From Agapetus fuscipes (lineage: Eukaryota > Arthropoda > Insecta > Trichoptera > Glossosomatidae), in contig OX637339.1 of the NCBI GenBank assembly GCA_951799405.1, positions 7,998,001-8,062,000 of the forward strand: a DNA stretch of 64,000 bases. Reading direction: 5' to 3'. Below, in pieces: positions 42,460 to 53,059 of this stretch; within the stretch, counting starts at the first letter, position 1, and each line of letters begins with the position of its first letter. The notes beneath the pieces are model-generated. The model worked only from the letters and a program-made list of their open reading frames with translations. It searched no databases and was not told where the DNA came from. The translations under genes were made by a program, and so were the position numbers.

Positions 42460-42768
42460 CAACCAAACTGTACAAATAGTGTAACTTCTAACCGCTTTGT
42501 CCCCGAAATGGTACGAAACGGTGAATGGAACCTGTTTATTTTCACATCCGGAGTCCGGACGCCAACCATTTCACTTAAAGTTAGGGTTTCCCTGCTCCCA
42601 AGGAGACAGTTTCTCATTTATTGGGAAGCCTTAGTAAATCCTACCCAGTTCTATGATTTTGGTTTTAAAATAAACACAGAAACGGTATTTTTCTTCAGAC
42701 ACCCTTGATGGGTATGGAAACGTGGTCTTCTGGCTTTGAACGCAAGCGTTCTACAAACTGAGCTGTCG
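42460..42768 (-). mobile_element. SINE SB, diverged, full length
   Basis: Reverse: CAAATAGTGTAACTTC, TTGTCCCCGAAATGG, CGCCAACCATTTCAC, CAGACACCCTTGATGG and the head CTACAAACTGAGCTGTCGA. Confidence 0.78.
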
Positions 42769-43279
42769 AATGTATTATGTACGTGGAGTTTAGAGGATCC
42801 GATCCCGCATCAAATAATAACGCGGGATTAGTGTCCTACTCTTTGTAAAAGTTTCCCGTAAAGAAAAAGAAGAATAAGCAATGTAAAAATAAAATTCTGC
42901 AACCATAGTAGTTTTAACTGCACACTATATTTTCTTCCACCATAAAACTTAACTGTTTCCAATAAAAGTGAGGTCTTTTCGCGTGCCAATTTTACGACAC
43001 AAACTTTGCTTTATCCGAGACTCAAACCTTATTATCTCATCTGAGAACCTTTATTTATCCGGGCTACGAACCTTATTCATCCCGGCCACGAACCCATATT
43101 GTAGTCGCCGCGCACTAATAAGGGGCTCGGCTTCTTAATCAGTTTCATTATGACTGGGGACAAAGTCAACATGGGACGACTATAAATTACTCTTGTACAG
43201 ATAAAGCACTCAACAAAAATGCTCTACTTCATCTCTCCAACAAAGTATTCCTCTTGTTCTTCTATGTTTTAGAATTTCC
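42769..43279. other. Unannotated stretch with a short tandem array
   Basis: About four degenerate copies of a 22-24 bp unit, roughly ACCTTATTCATCCCGGCCACG, lie at 43015-43100. No gene. Confidence 0.45.
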
Positions 43280-43500
43280 ATGTGCTCACTTCCCATGCTG
43301 TAGAAACTTGGTTTACTTATGCCAATGCCACACCCCTGATTCAGAAAAAGGCGGTAAGAGTTGCAGGGATTATAATGATTTGAGATTTGAATTGTTAGTT
43401 TGTAGGCACAAAAACGGAATTTGTAAATGCTAACTGCGTTTGGGGATACATTTAATGATAATCTAAAATTTTTATATATATTTTAACTTATATTGTAGAT
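43280..43500 (+). mobile_element. R1 element, strongly diverged
   Basis: CCCATGCTGTAGAAACTTGG, TATGCCAATGCCACACCCC, GCGGTAAGAGTTGCAGGG; tail TTTTAACTTATATTGTAG. Confidence 0.7.
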
Positions 43501-43509
43501 ATGATATTT

Positions 43510-43575
43510 TTTGATCTGCCGAGAATCGAGCTCACGACCTTTCTTTTCGAGTCGATTTTGATTGTGTTTCCTAAA
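43510..43575 (-). repeat. SINE SA, head fragment
   Basis: On the minus strand ACTCGAAAAGAAAGGTCGTG, then GCTCGATTCTCGGCAGATCA matches the SA anticodon arm and B-box region. Confidence 0.5.
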
Positions 43576-43605
43576 CTTTTCCAGATCCATGACTAACAGT
43601 AATGG

Positions 43606-43792
43606 ATTGATATGAGGCTGACTCCATGCTGTAAAACTTGGTTGACTTTTCCCAATTGTAAGGATTTCTGTTCATGTGAGGTTTGTTTTTATTTGTAAGT
43701 AGGTACACATACAGTATGTGTAAGCGTGTCTGCCTGTGGAATTCTTACATAAATGTCAATTTATCTTTGCGGCTTAGATTATAGATTATGGA
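43606..43792 (+). mobile_element. R1 element with internal deletion
   Basis: TATGAGGCTGACTCCATGC, TTGACTTTTCCCAATTG, then jumps to TTCTGTTCATGTGAGG; tail GCGGCTTAGATTATAGATT. Confidence 0.75.
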
Positions 43793-44299
43793 TTGAATTA
43801 CCTGAATAGATTTTGTAGTGTGCCATAGTGAAATGTTTTTATCATTTGCCAAATTATTTTATTTGCCAAAGAAAAATAAATTAATAATCAAGTCTACGAT
43901 TTTCGTAGCCCCGCTTTACCATAACGGTCGTTAGCGTCGCTGGCTCTACGCAATAACGCCGTTGGGCGCTTGACGACGTTTGCACAACCTGACGCGACAA
44001 ATCACCGAAACCAAGTAAACGGGACGTTATGTACACAGTCAATAATGATATTATGCACGAAATGTCTGGTGAAGCAAGTACCTTGGCTAGTATTGCCTGA
44101 GGGGTGGCTTTGACTCAAAGGAAGTCGAGTGGGATGGAGGGAGTTTTAAGAAGTTATTAATTTGTAAATCTACAAATGGGTGGTATCGAATGACAGACTA
44201 CAATTATTTAGAGTTTAGACAATATAAATAGGTAGGTATACTTATAAAAACACAGAAGATGATATTTACTTATAAGCATTTTGATACAACGCAGCGCCA
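43793..44299. other. Unannotated stretch
   Basis: A GC-richer part at 43900-44040 (GGTCGTTAGCGTCGCTGG, AACGCCGTTGGGCG) is not recognised. No ORF. Confidence 0.35.
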
Positions 44300-44611
44300 C
44301 TAAGCAACTACACATATAATGTAACTTCTCCTCGTGTTATCCCCGAAGGGTTTCGCATGTGGCAAGTAGATCCTATTTATTTTTACAGGTAAGGGGGCTG
44401 GCCTTACACCAATCATTTCAGTTGAAGTAGGAGTTTCCCAGCCTGCTCCCGAGAGGCTGTTATTTATTTTTTGTGTAGGCTGAGTACCTAAGCCTTGTCG
44501 GTATTTTATTGTGGTGTTTGAAATAAACACCGAAATGGGTAATCATTTTGGACACCCTAAGTGGGATTCGAACCCGAGCTCATGGCATGGAATGCAAGTA
44601 TTCTACCAACT

Positions 44612-44613
<2 letters not shown>
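44300..44613 (-). mobile_element. SINE SB, full length
   Basis: Reverse: CACATATAATGTAACTTC, TATCCCCGAAGGGTTTCGC, ACAGGTAAGGGGGCTGGCC, GGACACCCTAAGTGGGATTC, and the head with B-box arm CTCGGGTTCGAATCCC on the minus strand. The head abuts a 31-bp T run. Confidence 0.87.

Positions 44614-44614
<1 letters not shown>

Positions 44615-44645
<31 letters not shown>
44615..44645. repeat. 31-bp poly(T) run
   Basis: An uninterrupted T run directly at the SB head. On the minus strand it is a poly(A) stretch, possibly the tail of another retrotransposed sequence whose body would lie at about 44650-44850. Confidence 0.8.
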
Positions 44646-44850
44646 CATATACAATTTTTTACAGGAAATATTAAATCTTAAAAATTAAACATTTTTGCCA
44701 AAACCAAAAATTTTCAGTTTGTCATCGGGTGCAACAATAAAATTAAAAAATAAAAGTCTTAGTATTTAGTGCTAATATGAAATAAAAAGTAAATTAAAGT
44801 TAATTCACAAATTCTTTCGGCTTAAAACTGAATAGGTATAAGTACCTACC

Positions 44851-45008
44851 TACTGATTCACTGATTTGAGAAATTGTGGATAAAACATTTTATTGGTTAT
44901 AACTTTTTATATAAAGCAGTGCTCACGACAAACTTCTGGATTTTTACATCTTTGTAGTGTTTTTTCTCGAAGAAAATAGGAAAAAGGGTTTATTTATCTG
45001 AGAAACAG
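44851..45008 (+). repeat. RI repeat, copy 3
   Basis: CTGATTCACTGATTTGAG, GTGGATAAAACATTTTATTG, GAAGAAAATAGGAAAAAGG, TTTATCTGAGAAACAG. Confidence 0.75.
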
Positions 45009-46799
45009 TTATTTTATCTGCCGACGTTTCGTTCAAACGAGCAAATTTTTTTGAAGACAAGTAACAGAAGCGACACGAATGTTTTCGTGTACATTTACTG
45101 TTCGTTTCCCTATACTGGCTGGGGTATAAAGCGATTGAAAATGAAAATGAAGCCAAAATACCAACAGGATTTCAAAATACCTTATTCTAAAAAGTTAGTT
45201 CTTGAAGCTTTTTATAGCGAAAATATAATTTATCAAAATAATATACTTAACTAAAAAGTATAGCTATGCTGTTCATAATTGATATTATTCTTAACTTTGT
45301 TACCCTTATACCTGTTCAACATACTGATCACACTACAAGAATACCCATAAACTAAATTTAAATTTGAAGAAAATAACTTTGGCTTACACTAATTTTAATG
45401 AACACTTTGTATTCACATATATAAAGCTGTAGTTTTCTGAAATAAATAAATAAAATAAAATAAAATATAATCGATACAAAACTCCTGAAGGAAAATTTAG
45501 GAAGAATAAGTATATAATATTTATACTGAGGTGAGGATTGAATAGAAAAATGAGTAGGTACAAAAGAGCAGACCATAAGAAAACATCACCAAAACTATAA
45601 TATTAAAATTATGTAAAAAAAAACTTGAATCTTTATTTTGGGGATCAAAGGTAAAAACTTCAATAGAGGTTGCGACAATCTAAATCTGAATCTATGAATA
45701 ACAAACTAAATCCGCCCCTTCAGTCTACTGGCGCCCAATAAAAGGAGACCAAATACCCCCCCGAGAGGGTTGTCATAGCAACCAATCAATTATCATTATC
45801 AACCCCTAGCTGTCAAATAGGGGAGGTTTTCGTGGGCTGCCATTTTGTGGTTATAATATACCTGAAAATGTACTTATACCTGCAAAGAATAAGTACATTT
45901 TCATGAAAATTCGAGATTTATTTTTCATTTCTTTGTTTTTTTTTGTACTCAGCCTTGGATTCTTTGAAAACTCTAAAATAAGATAATATAAAAGTAATAT
46001 TTAATATCAAGAAGACGTAATAATATTCACATGTATATGTTAACGACATCTATGATATTTTTTGCAAAACATATGTAACAAAGAAGTCATGAGCAATGAA
46101 ATATAACAAAAGCTGTACGATTGTTACGATAGATGGCGTCTTTTAAAATATAAGAAAAGTTATTTTTATTTTGCATTATTATTGCATTGGAATATTAAAT
46201 ATATATCTTTTATTTCCCATAATATTTAATCCCTACTCATTTAGGTAGTCAAGTCAAATTTGAATATTATCATACTCTCTTTTTATTGACACAAATTATA
46301 AATTCGCATTTTGACTTTGATCTGTTTGTTGAAAGGGGCGAAAAATAATTGGATTATTTACCGGTAGATGCGTTTGCTTTAAAGGGTCTTTGATGTTAAT
46401 TTGTGTAACACAATTCAATTTCAGATTTATTTTTTTGTTTGTCAGTTACATAGAAAATTTTAACTTTTTAGAGCGGAAAATAAATTTTCCGTTTCATGAC
46501 ATCTGTGTACATAAATGAAAATGTTTTATGAAATCCTACATCGATCAATAAAAAAATATATTATAAAAGACATCTAGCGAATATTGTATGAAACTGTTTT
46601 ATGTTACAACCCATGTTTATGATTCCGATAAGCTTATCAATCTATTTTATAGATGGCACTAATTTATTCTCCCAATAAAATAATAAATTTTGGCAGAAAT
46701 ATATTTTGCAAGTATGTATTTACAATGGACAATGGTCAAAATAAAATCATAGCACCCGCATTATTCTTTATTCCAGGGAATTAAAAAAAAAAAACAGAT
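45009..46799. other. Longest repeat-poor stretch
   Basis: About 1.8 kb of AT-rich DNA without recognisable repeats, ORFs longer than chance or RNA genes. It could hold regulatory sequence, but nothing in it can be named. Confidence 0.45.
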
Positions 46800-47010
46800 T
46801 TTTGGTTTTGCATGGATTTGGACATTCATATAAGGAATGACTAAAGAGACGTTGGTAAAAATTTGTGAAAAGTGGCCAAATTGTGTCAATTGGTAACCCA
46901 GAATGTCTAAACAGGGAATGGGGAGACCACTGCTCAGATGGTTGGATGATGTTCCCGGACTACAAAGTGGAGGACGCTGAATACGGATGGGTTTCAAGAC
47001 GAATCGAACA
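46800..47010 (+). pseudogene. Non-LTR retrotransposon late ORF2 relic
   Basis: The frame MSKQGMGRPLLRWLDDVPGL, then QSGGR and a stop matches the RGRPxxRWxDDV motif. The upstream part is decayed. Confidence 0.55.
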
Positions 47011-47039
47011 ATCCGTCCGCAGACAGCTTGGTTATGCGC

Positions 47040-47580
47040 AAATCCGTGACACGACAGCTCGTCCAAGTGACATTTTAGTCAACGACATTTTTGTCCACAG
47101 ACAGATAGAAAGCTAAGTACAAGACCGGTCCGTAGTCCAGGTGGTAACACTTCGGACTCGTAACTGGAAGGTCGTGGGTTCGAATCCCGGCGGAGCACAA
47201 AAAATATAGGTACCATTTATATTTTCAAATTTGCTCTTCGCTGGGTTGAAAAATTCATAAACCTTTAGGTACCAAAGACCGGTCATCAAAAGGTCCATCC
47301 AGCCTTACAACAACAAGATCTTGCTTGAGAATTGGCGCTTTCTACAGCGACGACCAAGCTCGCAGAGGGCTCTTGAGGTGTGATACACACAAAAACAGCG
47401 CTCACCAAATAAATCAGCCTAATTTAATTAATTTAATTAATTTAAACTACCCGAATAACAAAGGTGTTTTGCAGAAGTTGTCTGTAATAGGGTACCTATC
47501 TAGAGTTGTATGTGATCGAAATGTGATTGACCAAAAAACGTGTGGACGAACTGTCTGTTATTGACGAGTTGTCTTTTAGA
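47040..47580. mobile_element. MITE MH interrupted by a SINE SA copy
   Basis: Left arm: CCGTGACACGACAGCTCG, TTTTAGTCAACGACATTTTT, GTCCACAGAC. Right arm: GTGATTGACCAAAAAACG, GTGTGGACGAACTGTCTG. A 290-bp SA copy separates them. Confidence 0.62.
47123..47414 (+). mobile_element. SINE SA, full length, best preserved
   Basis: GACCGGTCCGTAGTCCAGGT (A-box region), GGTCGTGGGTTCGAATCCC (B box), CGGCGGAGCACAAAAAATA, TTCGCTGGGTTGAAAAATTC, AAAGGTCCATCCAGCC, TTGCTTGAGAATTGGCGC, GAGGGCTCTTGAGGTGTGA and the 3' end CAGCGCTCACCAAATAAATC. The anticodon-loop position reads CGT. A good reference copy for the family. Confidence 0.92.
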
Positions 47581-48095
47581 TTGATATGTCGGGACACGAT
47601 ACAGACGGTATAGGCAGAATGCTTTTGAGCTTTACGCAACAACATGGCCAACTTTTTCTTGTTGTTTGTAATCCGATCGACATCAAACTTCACAGAAACC
47701 ATACCGAGAATATTTTTCATGTGTTCTTACTCATTAAAATCAGTTGAGCAGCTAAGTAGTCCAAATGAAACATATATAAAAACTTTCATTAAATTCTATA
47801 TATAGGTATTAGACAGGGGCGATCATAGGAATTAAGACCTAGTTCGGCAACTTCTAGGTTTTGGGTGGTTTTCGACAGGACAAGATTATTTTTTGTGCGC
47901 AACTCCAAAACAATAAAAATCCGATTTTTTTCATATTCCATACAGCCAGTGGCATTTACAATTTAATTAAACCAAAAACGAAAAACCGATTTTTCCAGGG
48001 AAACCTGTCGGAACAAAATTTGAAATAGCAATTATCTGAAAACAATGTTAAGAAACATATAACATAGTCCCTTCATGTATGAAACTGAAATAATA
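47581..48095. other. Unannotated stretch
   Basis: AT-rich; the minus frame at 47496-47720 overlaps the MITE and has no recognised domain. Confidence 0.35.
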
Positions 48096-48227
48096 TTTAC
48101 AATAATTACAGGTAGGTTTTTTTATCGGATATTTCACGAACTGTTATAAGAGAATAATGTAAGTTGTCTTATGACGGTTCGTGTAATATCCGTTAAAAAA
48201 AAACTGTGTAGTTATAATTATTGTAAA
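48096..48227. mobile_element. Foldback element, about 130 bp
   Basis: Almost the whole unit is an imperfect palindrome. Left: TTTACAATAATTACAGG, ATCGGATATTTCACGAAC. Right reverse complement: TTTACAATAATTATAACT, AACGGATATTACACGAACC. The loop is about 25 bp. No coding. Confidence 0.8.
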
Positions 48228-49680
48228 CATGTAAAACGACCGTAATTCCAACCTGAACCTAAAAATGAAATAATATTGCATTATTTGTCTTAAATAAATA
48301 ACCACAGTGGTTTTTTCTTGCTGTTTCAGACGGACCTTTAAAGTATCTATGAAACTCTTATATATGACTAAGGAGTCATTGTAGAATCTCTAGCATTATG
48401 TAGTTGTTCTTGTCCCACGACACTTACAAATAAATAATGAAAAGCTTAGTGGAAGCCGCCTGAGCCACATCAAATATCAGAGTAAATGATTGATTATAAT
48501 AAGACAAGTCAATAACTCGATACTTGAAGTGGCCTTAAGAAATGCCGTTTTTCTCAATTCTTCCAAACACACACAGTATCTAAGGCATAAAATTATCTAC
48601 ATCATGAAGAACTGAAGTTATCCATTGTAATAATTAAGTTTCACAATAAATCACAAAAACAATCACAGACGTCAAAAACAACGCGCGCGGGCTTGGAAGA
48701 AATTGGAGAATGAACAAAAAGTTAAAACTCACACACTTCTTTTCTGCATCTCTTTCATATATATCACCAGGTTATTTCTGTCTCTACTCTACTTGACGTA
48801 AGTGCGTTCCCAATTATTATTGTCTTTTGACCCAGGCAAGCCTGAGTTGAAGCGTACAGACGGTGGCCACATGTGGATGTATGAGTGGCAATTTGGTTTA
48901 AATGTATTGCCGCGCTGGAACCGAGCTAAAGTTTAAAATCTCGTTGCAGAACCGCGCTGAGCGTATTGCATGCGTGAAAACGGTAGGCGCTAACTTACAA
49001 ATGTCTAATTCGGGGCTAAGAAAATTGCCTATCTTTTAGGCGTCGATTAATATTGTTTCTTATTAAAATTATTGTTTCAAAAATATGTTTTCTTTTCTAA
49101 AAAGCAAGTTCGGCGAGGACTAATGGTCTTTATGATATGCACGCCACTGGTATTAGATAAGAAGGCAGTTATGATTAATTTGAGTTGCAGTTGCAGATAT
49201 TGGCGTGTTAAAACGCCATTTTTCTTAATATTTCGGGTCGCATTCAAGGACCTGATCTTACCGGATCCCGTGGCGCTGGGATCACGAACAGGAAGGCCCA
49301 ATATATTTTACTCCAAGTACAAAACTATGCGTTAGCGATTACCACACAAAATGGGGAGAGCGCCTCTATTGAGCGGAAAAGTTTCAATACTGTATTTGAG
49401 GATTGTTGCAGAAGCTCATACAGCGCTTGACTTCCCGCTGGGATGCCAAAAGAAATATCATCATCACAGTGGTCCACTTCCAGCTGGAGGTGGTTAGAAT
49501 TAGCGATACTTGTTACAAGAGTTGATATTGAGTATCTAATACTGGCAAAAGTATCTGTGAAATATGTAATGCTTTTAAACTGTCTGATATTGTCAAAATA
49601 TATGATAATAAATATTTGATTTGTCTGAAAAACGAGTTGTAAATTTGTGCAAAAAAACGAATTAAACTACTTCTTCTTTA
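48228..49680. other. Unannotated stretch
   Basis: No repeat family or gene recognised. Open frames at 49072-49335 exist on both strands without domain signal. Confidence 0.35.
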
Positions 49681-49925
49681 GTTCCTTGACTAATATAAAG
49701 GTTAGTATGATGCTGACCACCAATTCTGCAAAAAATGTTCACTTTTCCCACGTTCCCCCATGTTTCAGGAAAGGGCTTCAAAGGTTGAATGCTTATGTTG
49801 ATTAGAGATATGGGTTTTTGTTTTGAAAACACAAATGTAAACAATAACTTACACGTGTCTGTTTGATAACATGCATTTAATATGACTATTAAACGCTAAT
49901 GCATCTTGAAAACATAAATTAAATA
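49681..49925 (+). mobile_element. R1 element, diverged
   Basis: GTTCCTTGACTAATATAAAGG to a decayed tail CTTGAAAACATAAATTAAAT. Confidence 0.75.
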
Positions 49926-50526
49926 TTATCTTAAAAAAACAAGAGGATAATGGAGTGGAAATCTAGTGAGGACAAAAGAAGGAAGTAGAAGAAGCCCTCT
50001 AGCACGATGGTAAGACGAAAAGATGATTGCTGGTGACTGGATGCAGAAGACCCAGGATATAGATTCCTGAAGAGATTTGGGGTAGTTTTTTTTAGCCTTC
50101 AGTTTACGATTAAGTATTTTTTACCAATTAATTATTTTGGTATTTAAACATCTCTAGTGAGAGTGTACCAACTGAAAAAGCAAAACCTCCAACAGTGATT
50201 TACGACATGAAATTAATAATTTAGTTTTTGCGTGCACTGTATGCGTAATATACAATAACCATAATGCCAGGTTTACTCTATGGGTAACTTTTTTATGGTT
50301 CTTGCACCAGGTCTGTGAGGCCCTCAATTTGCGTATTGAATATCAATTTATTAGAGAAAAAAATGATCAGTCGTGTAAGTAGGTACTACGATGTTCTAAA
50401 CATAATAGAAAAAATAATTAATTGAAAGGATTGTGTTTTTTACATACCTATTAGAGTTTTTTATGAAAACTTGCTAATGAAAATGTACAATTTCGGCATT
50501 TACAAATCAATTATAATTAATTGAGA
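49926..50526. other. Unannotated stretch
   Basis: Around 49950-50080 there may be a decayed non-LTR tail (AGCACGATGGTAAGACG), too damaged to call. The rest is AT-rich. Confidence 0.35.
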
Positions 50527-50997
50527 TCCTCTCTGACTGACTATCGATACTGTAAAAAATTACTCGCTATACCAATGTCACCCCTGTTTCAGGGAAGTTC
50601 TGCAAGAGATCCAGAGCTTATGTTCATTTTATATTAGGGTTTTTATGTTGTAATTTGTAAATTCACATGCGGCATACGTATCCGCAAACTTGAGTGTATT
50701 TGCGTACATTGAATATGAATCCAAAATATCATATCGACTGCTCCAAGGAAGAAGGAAGTAACTCCGAAATTGGGGTTTTTGATTTATTTCCATTTCTGAA
50801 GGTAACAAATCATTATCTTCATTCTAAGATGACAGCCGTGTCTCTATATCTCTTTTAAATTCGTTAATAAATTAATGTAAAAAATAGTTCTCCATAGAAT
50901 AAATAACATTCAATTGGCTTTCCTGCACAACTATATTTTTGACTTAGTGCTGTCTTCCTTGGAGCAGTCGATATATTTTGCAACTTATTGACTCTGA
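50527..50997 (+). mobile_element. R1 element split by a MITE near its tail
   Basis: CTATCGATACTGTAAAAAAT, CAATGTCACCCCTGTTTCAG, TTGAATATGAATCC, then a 236-bp MITE, then ATATTTTGCAACTTATTG. The site lies inside the conserved ATATATCTTTGCAACTT stretch. Confidence 0.83.
50735..50970. mobile_element. MITE with 18-bp inverted repeats and ATAT flanks
   Basis: Left CGACTGCTCCAAGGAAGA, right reverse complement CGACTGCTCCAAGGAAGA, identical. Flanked by ATAT at 50731-50734 and 50971-50974, a possible 4-bp target duplication in an AT-rich site. No ORF. Confidence 0.88.
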
Positions 50998-51420
50998 ATC
51001 ATATTGAAATGAATGTGCAAAATTAATAATATAACGGAATTTTTTTAGCTGAAAATATCGCAGATAAAATCCAGCTTAAAATAGGGCCCCAAAAATGATC
51101 AAGGTTTTTATAAAAAACAAATTTAAATCCTCCTTTACAACTTACATATACCTGCACATATTCATCTCATGCGATCCTATACTCAGAATAATCAGCAACA
51201 TAATGCACCCACTTTATTTATGGTTCTTATGAAGGGCCTGCATGTTGACTTCAATAAAAGTTAATCGGACACGAGTTTATCCCCGTCTCTGATATATCGA
51301 GGTGTTTGCTATCATTATTTTGGGTAATTATCGATGCCGTGATATTTATTCGGTATCGTTGCGTGTTTTCGGCTGTCGGTATCGATAAAAAACACGTGTA
51401 GCATTGCCACGAAATAATAA
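50998..51420. other. Unannotated stretch
   Basis: AT-rich. No supported feature. Confidence 0.35.
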
Positions 51421-51799
51421 TTAACGAGTTGAAATTCATTTTGGTTCATTCTTCTTTCTCTCCACGAACTCAAATTCATTTTTGTTATCTCTTTCTATAC
51501 TCTCTGCAAGGGTTGAAATTCTTTTTGGTACTCTCTCTTCACGATTTGAAATTCATATTTTTAATCTCTCTCTCCACCAGTCGGAAGAATTACCTTGGTT
51601 CTTTCTTTTTATGAGTTGAAATTCATTTCGGTGCTTTCTTCTTTCTCTTAACAAGTTGAAATTGATTTAGATTATTTATTCTTTCTTTCCACAAGTTAAA
51701 AAAAAGTGTTGTCTCTTCACGAGCTGAAATTAATTTTGATTCTTTCTCCTTTCTTTTCACGAGTTCATCTTCATTTCCCTTCTTTCTTTTTTTCTTACT
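51421..51799. repeat. Minisatellite, about 40-45 bp unit, copy 2
   Basis: About nine degenerate units around GAGTTGAAATTCATTTTGG and CTTTCTTCTTTCTCT. The internal order CTCCACCAGTCGGAA, then ATGAGTTGAAATTCATTTC, then TCTCTTAACAAGTTG repeats the order at 26580-26690. Followed at 51803-51821 by an R1 tail. Confidence 0.88.
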
Positions 51800-51802
51800 G
51801 TT

Positions 51803-51821
51803 TAACTTAGATTATAGATAG
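51803..51821 (+). repeat. R1 tail remnant next to the minisatellite
   Basis: AACTTAGATTATAGATAG is the R1 3' terminus, with no R1 body other than the minisatellite before it. Confidence 0.55.
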
Positions 51822-52120
51822 TAATCTACACGTAAAGATTATCTTATTATTTCTCTTATCAAGTGGCTTCCTACTGTCACGTAAATAAATGGCTACCCCG
51901 TCAGGTAAATAAAATTTTAACAGACTTTATGTAAATCACACGACTATGTACTTAAAATATAATTCTACACAATAACTCCTTTATGTTGATATGAATCAGA
52001 TGATATCAACGAATGGCAGGTTAACCAGAAATAGTCAACAACAAAAAATTGTTACAAATTTGCCTCGAAATCGTTTTTAAAGAACTACAAAAAGTAGGTG
52101 TTGAAAAGTAGGTGTTGATG
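51822..52120. other. Unannotated stretch
   Basis: AT-rich, no supported feature. Confidence 0.35.
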
Positions 52121-52373
52121 TTCCTTGAATTATAGGTTGGTATGCGGCTGACCACCCATGCTGTAAAAATGGTTCACTTTGCCGATGTCATCCCTATTCA
52201 GGGAAGGACGACAAGAGTTGCAGGGTGTATGTCCATTTGAGATTTGGTTTTTATGTTGTAGGTTCACATGCGGCATGTGCAAGCGCGAACTTGTACGTGT
52301 CTGCTTGTGAAAATGCATGTAATGTGAATCTCCAATGTAACATGTCTTTGCAACTTAGATTAGATTAGATTAG
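52121..52373 (+). mobile_element. R1 element, full length, TTAGA-tail type
   Basis: TTCCTTGAATTATAGGTTGG to TTGCAACTTAGATTAGATTA. Confidence 0.87.
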
Positions 52374-52806
52374 GTAGGTATATATTATGTAGAATTTTCC
52401 ATACGGTAGTGTATTGTTATGTCTGTAAGCTAATTATATTTAATATAAACTGCGGTTTATTTATTTTATCGCTTTTAGTTCAGAGTTACATCTGCAAAGT
52501 AGGTATAGTTCGATGGTTGATTTATTTCTGAAGCTACATGGAATTTCGGTCCTTAATTTATACTAAAAATAAAGATCATTCTCGAAACATGAAGAATCGT
52601 TACGTACTACCTTGCTAAACTTCGCTAGAACATTCGATTCAACACTCAATTAATCTCGAACACATACAAATTATTATTAGGTACCTACCTATTTATTTTT
52701 AATGTTGGTTTATTGGCTTGCTACATTTTTTTTTTACTTTTTTTGTATAGATTTATTTTTAAGGTTTTGTTGTTTTCTTATACTTAAATGTTATTTTTTA
52801 CTCGTA
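52374..52806. other. Unannotated stretch
   Basis: AT-rich, no supported feature. Confidence 0.35.
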
Positions 52807-53059
52807 TTCCTTGACTTATAGGTTGGTATGAGGCTGACCACCCATACTGTAAAAAATGGTTCACTTTGCCAATGTCACCCCTGTTTCAGGGAATGTCGGC
52901 AAGAGTTGCAGGGCTTATGTTCATTTGAGGTTTGGATTTTATTTGTAAGTACACAATCAGCATTTGTAAGCGCGAACTACACGTGTTTGTTTGTGGGCAT
53001 ACATCTGAGAGCTTTGAATGAATATATCCTTGCAACTTAGATTATAGATTATAGATTAT
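52807..53059 (+). mobile_element. R1 element, one of an identical pair
   Basis: Base for base the same, by eye, as 59466-59718 over the whole body, including GGGAATGTCGGCAAGAG, ACAATCAGCATTTGTAAGCG and ACATCTGAGAGCTTTGAATG. The tail has about three GATTATA units here. The flanks differ. Confidence 0.92.

Noticed and set aside
47123..47200. A functional tRNA gene at the head of the SA copy
   Set aside because: A and B boxes are present, but the acceptor stem does not pair, and the unit continues into a repeated SINE body.
51421..51799. CRISPR-like array
   Set aside because: Units are contiguous degenerate minisatellite repeats without unique spacers, and the DNA is eukaryotic.
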